A stretch of DNA of 64,000 nucleotides, from contig NZ_CP141606.1 in assembly GCF_035593345.1 (NCBI RefSeq), forward strand, positions 744,001-808,000, in the 5' to 3' direction. The notes under the pieces are model-generated. The model made no database searches. It worked only from the letters and a program-made list of their open reading frames with translations, and was not told the DNA's origin. The first letter of the stretch is position 1. Every line of letters begins with the position of its first letter. The position numbers and the translations under genes were made by a program. Shown here piece after piece: positions 12,306 through 23,457 of the stretch. This DNA is from Lelliottia sp. JS-SCA-14 (GTDB taxonomy: Bacteria > Pseudomonadota > Gammaproteobacteria > Enterobacterales > Enterobacteriaceae).

Positions 12306-14163
12306 CCATACGCTGATACAGGCATTGATCTACCTGGGTGCGGCCGCGCTGATCGTTCCGGTGGCGGTGCGTCTGGGCCTGGGCTCGGTGCTCGGGTATT
12401 TGATCGCCGGTTGCGCCATCGGCCCGTGGGGGCTTGGGCTGGTCACGGACGCCGAGTCTATTCTGCATTTCGCCGAAATCGGCGTGGTGCTGATGCTGTT
12501 TGTCATTGGTCTGGAGCTCGACCCGCAGCGTCTGTGGAAACTACGCGCCTCGGTGTTTGGCGGCGGGGCGTTGCAGATGATCGCCTGCGGCGCGCTGCTG
12601 GGCGGATTCTGTATTCTGCTCGGGATGGACTGGAAGGTCGCCGAGCTTATCGGCATGACTCTTGCGCTCTCCTCGACGGCGATTGCCATGCAGGCGATGA
12701 ATGAGCGCAACCTGACGGTGTCCCAGATGGGGCGCAGCACGTTCTCCGTTTTGCTGTTCCAGGATATCGCCGCGATTCCGCTGGTGGCGATGATCCCGCT
12801 GCTGGCGGCGAGCGGTTCGTCCACTACGCTGGGGGCCTTCGCCCTGTCGGCACTGAAAGTGGCGGGGGCGCTGGCGCTGGTGATCCTGTTGGGCCGGTAT
12901 GTGACGCGCCCGCTGCTGCGTTTTGTCGCGCGCTCCGGGCTGCGGGAAGTGTTCAGCGCCGTGGCCCTGTTCCTGGTCTTCGGTTTTGGTCTGCTCCTCG
13001 AAGAGGCCGGTCTGTCGATGGCGATGGGGGCATTCCTCGCGGGCGTTCTGCTCGCCAGCTCCGAATACCGTCATGCACTGGAAAGCGATATCGAACCCTT
13101 TAAGGGCCTGCTGCTGGGGCTGTTCTTTATCGGCGTCGGGATGTCCATCGACTTTGGCACGCTGGTGACGCACCCGCTGCGCATTCTGATCCTGCTGGTC
13201 GGTTTCCTGGTCATTAAAATGGGCATGCTGTGGCTGATCGCCCGCCCGCTGAATGTGCCGAATAAACAGCGCCGCTGGTTTGCGGTTTTGCTGGGGCAGG
13301 GGAGTGAATTTGCCTTCGTGGTGTTTGGTGCGGCGCAGATGGCGAACGTACTCGACGCCGAGTGGGCGAAGGCGCTGACCCTGGCGGTGGCGCTGTCGAT
13401 GGCGGCCACGCCGATTTTACTGGTGCTGCTTACGCGTCTGGAGCAATCCGGCAGCGGGCAGGAGCGCGAAGCGGATGAGATTGACGAAGAGCAGCCGCGG
13501 GTAATCATCGCCGGGTTTGGCCGCTTCGGGCAGATCACCGGCCGCTTGCTGCTCTCCAGCGGGGTGAAAATGGTCATTCTGGATCACGATCCTGACCACA
13601 TTGAAACTCTGCGTAAATTTGGCATGAAGGTCTTTTACGGCGATGCGACGCGCGTCGATCTGCTGGAATCCGCCGGGGCGGCGAAAGCCGAGGTGCTGAT
13701 TAACGCGATTGACGATCCGCAGGCCAGCCTCCAGCTGGCTGAGCTGGCGATGGAGCATTTCCCGAACCTGAAAATCATCTCCCGTGCGCGCGATGTGGAC
13801 CATTACATCAAGCTGCGTCAGGCCGGGGTGGAAGCGCCGGAGCGTGAAACCTTCGAAGGGGCGCTGAAATCCGGGCGTATGGCACTGGAAGGGTTAGGGC
13901 TGGGTGCCTATGAAGCGCGCGAGCGCGCCGATCTGTTCCGCCGATTTAACACCGGGATGGTCGAAGAGATGGTGGAGATGGCCGAAGAGGATGCGACGTC
14001 CCGCGCGGCGGTAGTGAAACGCACCAGCGCGATGCTGACGGAGATCATCAACGAGGATCGAAATCATCTGTCGTTGACTCAGCGTCACGGCTGGCAGGGA
14101 ACGGAAGAGGGCAAACATACCGGCGATCCGAAGGATGAACCGGAGAGTAAACCTCTGGCGTGA
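12298..14163 (+). CDS. kefC: KefC, glutathione-gated potassium/proton antiporter
   Basis: Inner-membrane CPA2-family exchanger of 621 residues. The N-terminal ~380 residues hold about a dozen hydrophobic segments ([40 protein letters not shown]...). They are followed by a cytoplasmic RCK/TrkA-N domain starting [22 protein letters not shown] near residue 400 with the Rossmann GxGxxG pattern. That domain binds glutathione adducts and KefF. The start ATG 12298 overlaps the kefF end. An upstream in-frame ATG (12118) lies deep in kefF and is not credible. It acidifies the cytoplasm on electrophile attack. Confidence 0.96.
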   Translation: MDSHTLIQALIYLGAAALIVPVAVRLGLGSVLGYLIAGCAIGPWGLGLVTDAESILHFAEIGVVLMLFVIGLELDPQRLWKLRASVFGGGALQMIACGALLGGFCILLGMDWKVAELIGMTLALSSTAIAMQAMNERNLTVSQMGRSTFSVLLFQDIAAIPLVAMIPLLAASGSSTTLGAFALSALKVAGALALVILLGRYVTRPLLRFVARSGLREVFSAVALFLVFGFGLLLEEAGLSMAMGAFLAGVLLASSEYRHALESDIEPFKGLLLGLFFIGVGMSIDFGTLVTHPLRILILLVGFLVIKMGMLWLIARPLNVPNKQRRWFAVLLGQGSEFAFVVFGAAQMANVLDAEWAKALTLAVALSMAATPILLVLLTRLEQSGSGQEREADEIDEEQPRVIIAGFGRFGQITGRLLLSSGVKMVILDHDPDHIETLRKFGMKVFYGDATRVDLLESAGAAKAEVLINAIDDPQASLQLAELAMEHFPNLKIISRARDVDHYIKLRQAGVEAPERETFEGALKSGRMALEGLGLGAYEARERADLFRRFNTGMVEEMVEMAEEDATSRAAVVKRTSAMLTEIINEDRNHLSLTQRHGWQGTEEGKHTGDPKDEPESKPLA

Positions 14164-14207
14164 AGTGGAGTTGCCAGCAATATTGAAATATTTCCCGTTC
14201 TTTACTC

Positions 14208-14755
<548 letters not shown>

Positions 14756-14757
<2 letters not shown>

Positions 14758-14949
14758 GGCGAAGCCGCCATTCGGCATTCGTGCGGTGAGTTTGCCTGAT
14801 GGCGCTTCGCTTATCAGGCCTACGAAAGACCATCTAAGAATGTAGGCCGGATAAGGCGAAGCCGCCATCCGGCACTTGTGCGGTGAGTTTGCCTGATGGC
14901 GCTTCGCTTATCAGGCCTACGAAAGACCATCTAAGAACGTAGGCCGCCA
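14756..14949. repeat. Tandem duplication of a 97-bp REP/BIME unit between folA and apaH
   Basis: Two direct copies, 14756-14852 and 14853-14949, repeat with a period of exactly 97 bp. Each contains two inverted REP cores (AAGGCGAAGCCGCCAT and GATGGCGCTTCGCTTATC) and the linker ACGAAAGACCATCTAAGAA. The copies differ at only a few positions. Copy one begins inside the folA stop codon. A third, truncated core (TAGGCCGCCATCC) follows at 14940-14953. Confidence 0.9.
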
Positions 14950-14962
14950 TCCTGCAATGACA

Positions 14963-15811
14963 TCAGGAGGCAACCGCCTCGCCATCCCCTAACTCAAGAT
15001 GCCGGTTCGACGGCTGAACAAAATACGTCTTATCTTCCCAGCGCAGACAGGTTAAATCCCCGCCCCAGCAGCATCCCGTATCCAGCCCGTAAATATTGTC
15101 TGGTGTGCCTTTGCCTTCCAGCGACGCCCAGTGGCCAAACACCACGCTGTACTCATCCGTTACCGGGCCAGGAATGGCAAACCACGGCTTCAGCGGCGCA
15201 GGAGCGTTTTCCGGAGTGTCTTTGCAGTACATATCCAGCTGACCGTACGGGAAGCAGTAGCGCATGCGGGTAAAGGCATTGGTCACGAAGCGCAGGCGCG
15301 CCAGACCGCTTAGCTCCGGGCTCCAGTTGTTCGGCATATCGCCGTACATCGCATCGAGGAAGAACGGATAGGAGTCGCTCGCCAGCACCGCCTCGACATC
15401 GCGCGCGCACTCTTTGGCGGTCTGCAGATCCCACTGCGGCGTGATCCCGGCGTGGGCCATCACCAGCTTCTTCTCTTCGTCGACCTGCAGCAGCGGTTGA
15501 CGACGCAGCCAGTTCAGCAGCTCATCGGCGTCTGGTGCTTCCAGCAGCGGCGTGATCCTGTCTTTCGGCTTATTGCGACTGATCCCGGCAAATACCGCCA
15601 GCAGATGCAGATCGTGATTACCCAGCACCACGCGCACGCTGTCGCCCAGCGATTTAACGAAGCGCAAGACGTCCAGCGAGCCCGGCCCGCGCGCCACTAA
15701 ATCGCCCGTCAGCCAGAGGGTGTCTTGTCCAGGCGTAAAATCGACCTGTTTTAGCAATGCGATCAGTTCATCGTAGCAACCGTGAACGTCGCCAATGAGA
15801 TATGTAGACAT
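14963..15811 (-). CDS. apaH: Bis(5'-nucleosyl)-tetraphosphatase (symmetrical)
   Basis: Cleaves Ap4A to two ADP and also removes Np4 caps from RNA in E. coli. It is a metallophosphoesterase of 282 residues: [15 protein letters not shown] (GDxHG), [12 protein letters not shown] (GDxxxRG) and [14 protein letters not shown] (GNHD) supply the metal ligands. The start is placed at 15811. A longer in-frame ATG upstream (to 15862) would run into apaG and adds residues not found in the family. It is the last gene of the lptD-surA-pdxA-rsmA-apaG-apaH operon and converges on folA across the REP array. Confidence 0.96.
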   Translation of the reverse strand: MSTYLIGDVHGCYDELIALLKQVDFTPGQDTLWLTGDLVARGPGSLDVLRFVKSLGDSVRVVLGNHDLHLLAVFAGISRNKPKDRITPLLEAPDADELLNWLRRQPLLQVDEEKKLVMAHAGITPQWDLQTAKECARDVEAVLASDSYPFFLDAMYGDMPNNWSPELSGLARLRFVTNAFTRMRYCFPYGQLDMYCKDTPENAPAPLKPWFAIPGPVTDEYSVVFGHWASLEGKGTPDNIYGLDTGCCWGGDLTCLRWEDKTYFVQPSNRHLELGDGEAVAS

Positions 15812-15815
15812 ATTT

Positions 15816-16193
15816 TTAATGAATGAAAGTAGGAACGGCGAGACGGAAAACAGGAACATCAATACGGAAGGTATTGCCGTCTGGATCGACCATTTCGTAA
15901 TGGCCCTGCATGGTGCCCATCGGTGTCTCTATGACGGCACCGCTGGTGTACTGAAACTCTTCGCCGGGGGCGATGTGGGGCTGTTCGCCGACCACACCTT
16001 CACCCTGAACTTCAATTTCACGGCCATTGCCGTTGGTGATAAGCCAGTAGCGCCCGAGCAGTTGCACAGGCATCCGCCCCAGATTGCGAATGGTTACGGT
16101 GTAAGCAAAAACAAAACGTTCTTCGTCCGGCGTGGACTGAGACTCGATATAGACACTTTGCACCTGAACACATACGCGGGGCGAATCAATCAT
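15816..16193 (-). CDS. apaG: ApaG domain protein
   Basis: A 125-residue single-domain protein with a fibronectin-type-III-like beta fold, associated with cobalt/magnesium efflux phenotypes; its biochemical function is unsettled. Characteristic stretches are [70 protein letters not shown] and [11 protein letters not shown]. It is 4 bases from apaH and 3 from rsmA, so firmly within the operon. Confidence 0.95.
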   Translation of the reverse strand: MIDSPRVCVQVQSVYIESQSTPDEERFVFAYTVTIRNLGRMPVQLLGRYWLITNGNGREIEVQGEGVVGEQPHIAPGEEFQYTSGAVIETPMGTMQGHYEMVDPDGNTFRIDVPVFRLAVPTFIH

Positions 16194-16196
16194 GGC

Positions 16197-17018
16197 TTAG
16201 CTCTCCTTTGGCGGTGCGTTGTCGCTGATGTAGTTAGCCAACTTACAGTACTGCTCAACGGAAATGTTTTCCGCACGCATCGCTGGATCGATACCTAATT
16301 CGGTCAGCACTTCGACGGTAAACGAGTTACCCAGGCTGTTACGAATCGTTTTACGACGCTGGTTAAAGGCCTCGGTGGTGATGCGGCTCAGCACGCGCAG
16401 CTCTTTAACCGGATACGGCATCACAGCGTGTGGCACCAGACGCACGACCGCTGAATCCACTTTTGGCGCTGGCGTAAACGCCGTCGGCGGCACTTCCAGC
16501 ACCGGGATAATCTGGCAATAGTATTGCGCCATGACGCTCAATCGACCATACGCTTTACTGTTCGGCCCTGCAACCAGTCGGTTGACGACCTCTTTTTGCA
16601 GCATGAAGTGCATGTCGGCAATGGCATCAGTATAGCTAAACAGATGGAACATCAGCGGCGTGGAGATGTTATACGGCAGGTTGCCGAACACGCGCAGCGG
16701 CTGGCCCAGCTTCTCGGACAGCTCGGCGAAGTTCATGGTCATGGCGTCCTGCTGATAAATCGTCAGCTTAGGGCCAAGGAACGGATGCGTTTGCAGACGA
16801 GCGGCCAGATCGCGGTCCAGCTCGATAACCGTCATTTCGTCGAGGCGTTCACCCACAGGCTCCGTCAGCGCCGCAAGGCCCGGACCGATTTCGACCATCG
16901 CCTGGCCTTTCTGTGGATTAATGGCGGAAACGATGCTTTCGATAACGAACTGATCGTTAAGGAAGTTTTGCCCGAAGCGTTTGCGGGCTAAGTGGCCCTG
17001 ATGGACTCTAGTATTCAT
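16197..17018 (-). CDS. rsmA: 16S rRNA m6(2)A1518/A1519 dimethyltransferase
   Basis: Also called KsgA. It dimethylates two adjacent adenosines in helix 45 of 16S rRNA late in 30S assembly; loss gives kasugamycin resistance. 273 residues, the E. coli length. The SAM-binding motif is [13 protein letters not shown] (about residues 43-55) and the catalytic motif NLPYNIS is near 113-119. The RNA-binding C-terminal domain is present ([17 protein letters not shown]). It overlaps pdxA by 4 bases. Confidence 0.97.
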   Translation of the reverse strand: MNTRVHQGHLARKRFGQNFLNDQFVIESIVSAINPQKGQAMVEIGPGLAALTEPVGERLDEMTVIELDRDLAARLQTHPFLGPKLTIYQQDAMTMNFAELSEKLGQPLRVFGNLPYNISTPLMFHLFSYTDAIADMHFMLQKEVVNRLVAGPNSKAYGRLSVMAQYYCQIIPVLEVPPTAFTPAPKVDSAVVRLVPHAVMPYPVKELRVLSRITTEAFNQRRKTIRNSLGNSFTVEVLTELGIDPAMRAENISVEQYCKLANYISDNAPPKES

Positions 17019-18001
17019 TGAGTATTAACAATCATTTTGATGGCGAGATTAAGCGCCGTAATAAAACTGCCGACATCCGCCTGGCCTTTTCCTGCCAGAT
17101 CCAGCGCAGTACCGTGGTCCACGGACGTTCGAATAAAGGGTAAACCGAGCGTGATGTTCACGGCGCGGCCAAATCCCTGGTATTTTAGCACGGGCAGGCC
17201 CTGATCGTGGTACATCGCGAGCACCGCATCGGCGTTATCGAGATATTTAGCCTGGAAAAGGGTATCAGCAGGCAGCGGCCCGCTAAGATTCATCCCTTTG
17301 CCGCGCATCTCTTCCAGCACCGGAATGATGGTATCGATCTCTTCCGTGCCCATATGCCCGCCTTCGCCCGCATGCGGATTCAGCCCGCAGACCAAAATAT
17401 GCGGTGCGTTAATGCCGAATTTGGTTTGCAGGTCGTGATGCAAAATGGTGATGATTTCGCGCAGCAGGTCTGGCGTGATCGCCTCTGAAATAGCTTTCAG
17501 CGGCAAATGGGTCGTCACCAGCGCGACGCGCAGCTCTTCTGTTGCCAGCATCATCACCACGTTGTCGCTGTGGGAGCGCTCTTCAAAGAACTCCGTGTGA
17601 CCGGTAAAAGGCACACCCGCGTCGTTAATCACGCCTTTATGCACTGGGCCGGTAATCAACGCGGCAAATTCACCGCTCAGGCAACCATCACAGGCGCGCG
17701 CCAGCGTCTCGACAACGTAGTGACCGTTTTCGGTACTGAGCTGACCGGGCGTGACAGGAGCGCGAAGGGGAACCGGAAGAAGGGTTAAAGTGCCCGCCGT
17801 TTGCGGAACAGGTGTTTGGCTGGCGTCGTAGGGCAGGAGCGTTAAAGGCAGACCGAGCCATTCAGCCCGGTCTTTTAACAGTGTTTCATCAGCGCAGACA
17901 ACCAGTTCCACCGGCCAGCTCTGCTGTGCGAGCTGGACGACGAGGTCAGGACCAATCCCGGCGGGCTCGCCGGGAGTGATGACAACACGTTGTGGTTTCA
18001 T
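17015..18001 (-). CDS. pdxA: 4-hydroxythreonine-4-phosphate dehydrogenase
   Basis: Oxidises 4-phosphohydroxy-L-threonine with NAD+ for pyridoxal phosphate synthesis. 328 residues. Family landmarks: [20 protein letters not shown] at the N-terminus, [25 protein letters not shown] and [15 protein letters not shown] supplying metal-binding histidines. The gene lies between surA (1-base overlap) and rsmA (4-base overlap), the usual enteric order. Confidence 0.96.
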   Translation of the reverse strand: MKPQRVVITPGEPAGIGPDLVVQLAQQSWPVELVVCADETLLKDRAEWLGLPLTLLPYDASQTPVPQTAGTLTLLPVPLRAPVTPGQLSTENGHYVVETLARACDGCLSGEFAALITGPVHKGVINDAGVPFTGHTEFFEERSHSDNVVMMLATEELRVALVTTHLPLKAISEAITPDLLREIITILHHDLQTKFGINAPHILVCGLNPHAGEGGHMGTEEIDTIIPVLEEMRGKGMNLSGPLPADTLFQAKYLDNADAVLAMYHDQGLPVLKYQGFGRAVNITLGLPFIRTSVDHGTALDLAGKGQADVGSFITALNLAIKMIVNTQ

Positions 18002-19287
18002 TAGTTGCTCAGGATTTTCACGTAAGCACTGGCGCGTTGTTCCTGCATCCAGGTCGCCGCTTCTTCAGAGAACTTACGGTTGAACAGCATACGGTAAGCG
18101 CGGTCTTTCTGCGCCGCGTCGGTTTTATCCACGTTGCGGGTATCCATCAGCTCGATCAAGTGCCAGCCGAAGGAGGAGTGAACCGGCGCGCTCATCTGGC
18201 CTTTGTTCAGCTTCATCAGCGCATCGCGGAAGGCTGGATCGTAGATATCCGCTGCCGCCCAGCCCAGATCGCCGCCCTGGTTTGCAGAGCCAGGATCTTG
18301 AGAGAACTCTTTCGCGGCATTGGCGAACGAGGTTTTACCGCTCTTGATATCCGCAGCAATCTGCTCCAGTTTCACGCGCGCCTGATCGTCAGTCATGATC
18401 GGAGACGGCTTCAGCAGGATGTGACGAGCGTGAACTTCAGTCACAGAAATGCTCTGGCTCTGGCCGCGCATATCGTTCACTTTCAGAATGTGGAAGCCCA
18501 CACCGGAACGGATTGGACCGATAATGTCGCCTTTCTTCGCCGTGCTCAGCGCCTGCGCAAAGATAGACGGCAGCTCCTGAATACGACCCCAGCCCATCTG
18601 GCCGCCTTTCAGCGCCTGCTGGTCAGCAGAGTAGCTGATTGCCAGTTTGCCGAAGTCACTGCCGTTACGCGCCTGATCTACGATAGAGCGCGCCTGACTT
18701 TCCGCTTCAGCCGCCTGATCGGAGGTTGGGTTTTCCGGGAGAGGAATCAGGATGTGGCTCAGGTTCAGCTCGGTGCTGGCATCATTCTGACTGCCAACCT
18801 GCTTCGCCAGCTGATCCACTTCCTGAGGCAGGATGGTTACGCGACGACGCACTTCGTTGTTACGCACTTCAGAAATCAGCATCTCTTTGCGGATCTGATT
18901 CCGGTAGGTCGCGTAGCTGATGCCATCGTAAGCCAGACGGCTGCGCATCTGGTCGAGCGTCATGTTGTTCTGCTTGGAAATGTTAGCGATGGCCTCATCG
19001 AGCTGCTGATCGGTCACCTTCACACCCATTTTCTGACCCATCTGCAGCACAATCTGATCCATGATCAGACGTTCGAGGATCTGATGGCGCAGCGTGGCGT
19101 CATCGGGAAGTTGCTGACCTGCCTCGCCCGAATTGAGCTTCACAGATTGCATTAAACCAGTAACGTCGCTCTCAAGTACTACACCGTTGTTCACAACGGC
19201 GGCGACTTTATCAACAACCTGTGGCGCGGCATAGCTGGTGTTCGCAACCATAGCGATACCGAGCAGCAGCGTTTTCCAGTTCTTCAT
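18001..19287 (-). CDS. surA: SurA periplasmic chaperone/peptidyl-prolyl isomerase
   Basis: Escorts outer-membrane proteins, including LptD encoded next door, to the Bam complex. 428 residues: Sec signal peptide ([23 protein letters not shown], cleavage near residue 20), an N-terminal chaperone domain, and two parvulin domains ([26 protein letters not shown] and [22 protein letters not shown]) with 'GGxLGW' type motifs ([16 protein letters not shown]). A C-terminal helix packs on the core. It is in an operon with lptD, 53 bases downstream of it. Confidence 0.97.
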   Translation of the reverse strand: MKNWKTLLLGIAMVANTSYAAPQVVDKVAAVVNNGVVLESDVTGLMQSVKLNSGEAGQQLPDDATLRHQILERLIMDQIVLQMGQKMGVKVTDQQLDEAIANISKQNNMTLDQMRSRLAYDGISYATYRNQIRKEMLISEVRNNEVRRRVTILPQEVDQLAKQVGSQNDASTELNLSHILIPLPENPTSDQAAEAESQARSIVDQARNGSDFGKLAISYSADQQALKGGQMGWGRIQELPSIFAQALSTAKKGDIIGPIRSGVGFHILKVNDMRGQSQSISVTEVHARHILLKPSPIMTDDQARVKLEQIAADIKSGKTSFANAAKEFSQDPGSANQGGDLGWAAADIYDPAFRDALMKLNKGQMSAPVHSSFGWHLIELMDTRNVDKTDAAQKDRAYRMLFNRKFSEEAATWMQEQRASAYVKILSN

Positions 19288-19340
19288 ACTTTTTCCATTT
19301 CAATTAACCGCAAAGCGGATGGCGTTGTAAATCAAGCACA

Positions 19341-21689
19341 TTACAAGGAACTACGATATGGCAGAATGTTCGAGCGCAGCATCTGCTGCGTGCCCAGGCC
19401 GTAGTTGGAGCTCAGGCCGCGCAATTCGACATTGAAGCCAATGACGTTATCGTATTTGCTCTGATTATTCGTGGTATCCCAGCCGTTAAGCTTGCGTTCG
19501 TAACCGACGCGAAGCGCGTAACAGCAGGAGTTATATTGCAAACCAACCATCTGATCTGCTGGCTTGCTGGTATTGGTGTCGAAGTAGTAAGCGCCCACAA
19601 TTGACCAGCGATCGGCGATCGGCCAGCTTGCCGCACCACCGACCTGCGCAATACCGTCCTTGTACTGATCGGCGGTGGCGTAGTTTGGCAGCGTCGCCTG
19701 AATATATTCCGGGCTGGCGTAACGGTAGGTCAACTGCACCATCCGGTCCTCATCACGGCGATATTCAATGCTGGCGCTGCTGGTCGCGACATTATCCAGT
19801 CGTGTGTCGTACTGCAGACCACCGCGCAGACCCCAGCGATCGGTCATACGCCAGTAGGTATCGCCCGCCCACACCAGAGCACCCGTTTTGTTGTCTTTCT
19901 CCCAGTTAATGTTGTCATCACCGGTACGTGCTTCGGTGAAGTAGTAGATTTGACCAACAGAAACGTTAAAACGTTCAACCGCAGCATCATCATATACGCG
20001 AGTTGTCACACCGGTGGTGACCTGGTTCGCGGAAGCAATACGGTCAAGGCCGCCATAAGTCCGATCGCGGAACAGGCCGCTATAGTCGGACTGGAGGAAA
20101 GAGGAGTCGTAGTTCTGGATTTTGCTCTGATCGCGATACGGTACATACAGGTACTGCATGCGCGGCTCCAGCGTTTGGGTATACCCGCTCGCCAGGTTCA
20201 TGTCACGTTCGAAAATCAGCTTGCCGTCCATTTTGAACTGCGGCAGCACGCGGTTAACGGACTCTTCGAGATCGGTGCCGTAACGGGCGTTATACGTGTC
20301 CAGATTCTTCTGCTGATAATGGGTCGCCATCATCTTGGCTTCGGTGTTCAGACTCGCCCAGTCGTTAGATAAAGGCAGGTTGATCGTCGGCTCAAGGTGC
20401 ACACGCGTGGCTTCCGGCATGTCGGAGTTGGTGTTCACGAAGTGTACGGCCTGACCATAGACGCGAGTGTCAAACGGACCGACGTCATTCTGATACCAGT
20501 TCACGTCCAGCTGCGGCTCAGCACCGTAGGTGCTACGCGTCTGGTTGCTGAAGACCTGGAACTGCTTGGTCGATACCGTGGCGTTAAAGTTCTGGATGGC
20601 ATAACCGACGCTGAATTTCTGCGTCGCATAGCCGTCAGTACTGGAACCGTACTTAGAATCGAAATCATTAAAATAGTAAGGGTCGCTGACTTTGGTGTAG
20701 TCGACGTTGAAGCGCCACACCTGATCCATCACGCCCGCATGCTGCCAGTAGTATAACCAGCGGTGGCGATCGCCCTCTGTTGGATGCTCGTCCTGGTACA
20801 CCTTGTCAGATGGCAGATAATCCAGTTCCATCAAACCGGAACCCGCCTGGGTCAGATAGCGGAACTCGTTCTGCCACTGAATATTGCCGCGCTTATGGAT
20901 ATAGTGCGGCGTAATGGTGGCGTCCATGTTGGGCGCGATGTTCCAGTAATACGGCAGGTAGAACTCAAAATAGTTCGAGGTGCTGTATTTGGCATTCGGG
21001 ATCAGGAAGCCTGAACGACGCTTATCGCCAACCGGAAGCTGCAAATAGGGGCTGTAGAACACCGGCACCGGGCCGAGTTTGAAGCGCGCATTCCAGATCT
21101 CCGCGACTTCCTCTTCTCGGTCGTGGATCACTTCGCTCCCGACCACGCTCCAGGTATTGGAACCCGGCAGACAGGAGGTAAAGGAGCCGTTCTCCAGAAT
21201 GGTGTAGCGGTTTTCGCCGCGCTGTTTCATCAGGTCCGCTTTACCGCGCCCCTGGCGACCCACCATCTGGTAATCACCTTCCCAGACGTTGGTATCTTTA
21301 GTATTCAGGTTTGCCCAGCCTTTCGGACCTTTCAGGATGACCTGATTGTCGTCATAGTGCACATTGCCCAGAGCATCCACCGTTCGGACGGGCTCAGCCG
21401 CGCCCTCGGGTTGCTTCTGATGCAACTGAACTTCGTCCGCCTGCAGACGGCTGTTACCCTGGTTAATGTCGACATTACCCGTGAAGGTCGCGTTATCAGG
21501 GTAATTCCCCTTCGCGTGGTCGGCATTAATCGTGACAGGCAAGTTATTGGTATCACCCTGCACCAGTGGGCGATCATAGCTTGGAATGCCCAGCATACAT
21601 TGCGAGGCAAGATCGGCAGCCATGCCCTGTTGACTGTACAGAGCGGCGGCGATCATGGTGGCCAGGAGGGTGGGGATACGTTTTTTCAT
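19341..21689 (-). CDS. lptD: LptD, outer-membrane LPS translocon
   Basis: Inserts lipopolysaccharide into the outer leaflet together with LptE; essential. 782 residues. Signal peptide of about 24 residues, then a periplasmic jellyroll ([40 protein letters not shown]) and a large beta-barrel. The disulfide cysteines are visible: Cys31 (ASQCMLG), one in [12 protein letters not shown], and the CC pair in [21 protein letters not shown] near residue 720. All four ligands of the known rearranging disulfides are kept. It is the first gene of the minus-strand operon that continues to apaH. Confidence 0.97.
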   Translation of the reverse strand: MKKRIPTLLATMIAAALYSQQGMAADLASQCMLGIPSYDRPLVQGDTNNLPVTINADHAKGNYPDNATFTGNVDINQGNSRLQADEVQLHQKQPEGAAEPVRTVDALGNVHYDDNQVILKGPKGWANLNTKDTNVWEGDYQMVGRQGRGKADLMKQRGENRYTILENGSFTSCLPGSNTWSVVGSEVIHDREEEVAEIWNARFKLGPVPVFYSPYLQLPVGDKRRSGFLIPNAKYSTSNYFEFYLPYYWNIAPNMDATITPHYIHKRGNIQWQNEFRYLTQAGSGLMELDYLPSDKVYQDEHPTEGDRHRWLYYWQHAGVMDQVWRFNVDYTKVSDPYYFNDFDSKYGSSTDGYATQKFSVGYAIQNFNATVSTKQFQVFSNQTRSTYGAEPQLDVNWYQNDVGPFDTRVYGQAVHFVNTNSDMPEATRVHLEPTINLPLSNDWASLNTEAKMMATHYQQKNLDTYNARYGTDLEESVNRVLPQFKMDGKLIFERDMNLASGYTQTLEPRMQYLYVPYRDQSKIQNYDSSFLQSDYSGLFRDRTYGGLDRIASANQVTTGVTTRVYDDAAVERFNVSVGQIYYFTEARTGDDNINWEKDNKTGALVWAGDTYWRMTDRWGLRGGLQYDTRLDNVATSSASIEYRRDEDRMVQLTYRYASPEYIQATLPNYATADQYKDGIAQVGGAASWPIADRWSIVGAYYFDTNTSKPADQMVGLQYNSCCYALRVGYERKLNGWDTTNNQSKYDNVIGFNVELRGLSSNYGLGTQQMLRSNILPYRSSL

Positions 21690-21929
21690 ACGTTATATTT
21701 AGTGTTCCGTCATCAGTGGCTACGGCTTACAAACGCTCAGAGACTATCTTACTCATCTGCGCAGTGCCAGCGTTAATCCTGCCCGGTTACGAGTCAGAGT
21801 GTTAGGCTCGCTATCGAATGACGAGTATGATAATGCAAATTATAGGCGATGTCCCTCAATTGACCGTGGCTCGACCACTGAGATGATGGAGTTGCGTCGA
21901 GACCTGGAACATGACCATACGGGGAGTCT
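21690..21929. promoter_or_regulatory. Divergent lptD/djlA intergenic region
   Basis: A 240-base gap between divergent starts must hold promoters for both genes. lptD is sigma-E dependent in E. coli. On the minus strand I see a GGAAC-type element near 21699-21703, but no convincing sigma-E -10 at the right distance, so no promoter is assigned. Confidence 0.4.
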
Positions 21930-22751
21930 ATGCAGTATTGGGGTAAAATCATTGGCGTGGCGTTCGCTTTATTGATGGGCGCAGGGTTCTGGGGCATCGT
22001 GCTGGGCCTCATTATCGGGCATATGTTTGATAAGGCGCGCAGCCGCAAAATGGCCTTCTTTGCCAACCAGCGCGAGCGTCAGGCACTCTTTTTCTCCACC
22101 ACCTTTGAGGTGATGGGGCATTTAACCAAGTCGAAAGGGCGCGTTACCGAAGCGGACATTCAGATTGCCAGCGTGTTTATGGATCGCATGAGCCTGCACG
22201 GTGAGTCACGCGTTGCCGCGCAAAATGCGTTTCGTATCGGCAAGGCGGATAACTATCCCCTGCGCGAGAAAATGCGCCAGTTCCGCAGCATCTGTTTCGG
22301 CCGTTTTGACCTCATTCGGATGTTTCTCGAAATTCAGATCCAGGCGGCGTTTGCCGACGGTTCTCTACATCCGAACGAACGCGACGTGTTGTATGTGATT
22401 GCCGAAGAGCTGGGCATTTCCCGCATGCAGTTCGACCAGTTCCTGCGCATGATGCAGGGCGGGGCGCAGTTTGGCGGCGGCTATCAGCACCAGCAGCAGT
22501 CTGCGGGCGGCGGCTGGCAGCAGGCGCAGCGCGGTCCGACGCTCGAAGATGCCTGTAACGTGCTGGGCGTGAAAGCGACCGACGACGCGACCACCATCAA
22601 ACGCGCCTATCGCAAGCTGATGAGCGAACATCACCCGGATAAACTGGTGGCCAAAGGGTTACCGCCGGAGATGATGGAGATGGCGAAGCAGAAAGCGCAG
22701 GAAATTCAGAAAGCGTACGAGCTCATTAAAGAGCAGAAGGGCTTTAAGTAA
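21930..22751 (+). CDS. djlA: DjlA, membrane-anchored J-domain co-chaperone
   Basis: A type III inner-membrane DnaJ-like protein (273 residues) stimulating DnaK and, in E. coli, the Rcs phosphorelay. One N-terminal membrane segment ([27 protein letters not shown]), a central TerB-like helical domain (about 50-190), a Gly/Gln-rich linker, and a C-terminal J domain ([35 protein letters not shown]) with the obligatory HPD. The ATG at 21930 follows GGGGAG. Confidence 0.96.
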   Translation: MQYWGKIIGVAFALLMGAGFWGIVLGLIIGHMFDKARSRKMAFFANQRERQALFFSTTFEVMGHLTKSKGRVTEADIQIASVFMDRMSLHGESRVAAQNAFRIGKADNYPLREKMRQFRSICFGRFDLIRMFLEIQIQAAFADGSLHPNERDVLYVIAEELGISRMQFDQFLRMMQGGAQFGGGYQHQQQSAGGGWQQAQRGPTLEDACNVLGVKATDDATTIKRAYRKLMSEHHPDKLVAKGLPPEMMEMAKQKAQEIQKAYELIKEQKGFK

Positions 22752-22758
22752 CACGCGT

Positions 22759-22780
22759 TGGCCCGGCAAGCGCCGGGCCA
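22759..22780. terminator. Hairpin between convergent djlA and rluA
   Basis: TGGCCCGGC (22759-22767) / GCCGGGCCA (22772-22780) with loop AAGC forms a strong GC stem between two converging genes. Neither side has a real T-run, so it may be a Rho-assisted or processing-protected 3' end rather than an intrinsic terminator. Confidence 0.5.
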
Positions 22781-22785
22781 CACGG

Positions 22786-23445
22786 TTAAAAGTCAGCGGG
22801 TGCTTTAAAGGTCATCAGATTGCCAAACTCCGGATGCGTTATTGTCAGCATCTGAGCGTGCAATTGCAGCCGCGGTGCTAACGCCAGCGCTTCAGGTGTG
22901 GCGTAAAAGCGATCCCCCAGAATCGGATGACCTAACGCCAGCATATGCACGCGCAGCTGGTGCGAACGCCCGGTAATAGGTTTAAGCAGAATACGCGCGG
23001 TGTTATCCGGCGCGTACTCCAGCACTTCATACTCCGTCTGCGCCGCCTTGCCGGTTTCAAAACAGACTTTTTGCTTAGGCCGGTTCGGCCAGTCGCAAAT
23101 CAGCGGCAAATCCACCAGACCTTCTGCCTTCTCCGGGTGTCCCCAGATGCGCGCGACGTACTGTTTCTTCGGTTCACGATCGCGGAACTGGCGCTTTAAT
23201 TCGCGCTCAGCCGCTTTGGTCAGAGCCACCACAATCACGCCGCTGGTCGCCATATCCAGGCGATGCACGGACTCCGCCTGCGGATAATCGCGCTGCACGC
23301 GCGTCATCACGCTGTCTTTGTGCTCCTCCAGACGTCCCGGCACGGACAACAGGCCGCTGGGCTTGTTGACCACCATGATGTGCTCATCCTGATACAGAAT
23401 GACCAGCCACGGGTCCATCGGCGGATTGTAGGTCTCCATGATCAT
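22786..23445 (-). CDS. rluA: Dual-specificity 23S rRNA/tRNA pseudouridine synthase
   Basis: Makes pseudouridine 746 of 23S rRNA and 32 of several tRNAs in E. coli. 219 residues, E. coli length. The catalytic motif HRLDMATSG places the nucleophile at Asp64; NKPSGLLSVPG and GRSHQLRVHM are further RluA-family signatures. It lies 12 bases downstream of rapA on the same strand, so probably cotranscribed. Confidence 0.96.
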   Translation of the reverse strand: MIMETYNPPMDPWLVILYQDEHIMVVNKPSGLLSVPGRLEEHKDSVMTRVQRDYPQAESVHRLDMATSGVIVVALTKAAERELKRQFRDREPKKQYVARIWGHPEKAEGLVDLPLICDWPNRPKQKVCFETGKAAQTEYEVLEYAPDNTARILLKPITGRSHQLRVHMLALGHPILGDRFYATPEALALAPRLQLHAQMLTITHPEFGNLMTFKAPADF

Positions 23446-23457
23446 GTCGCGCTCCGG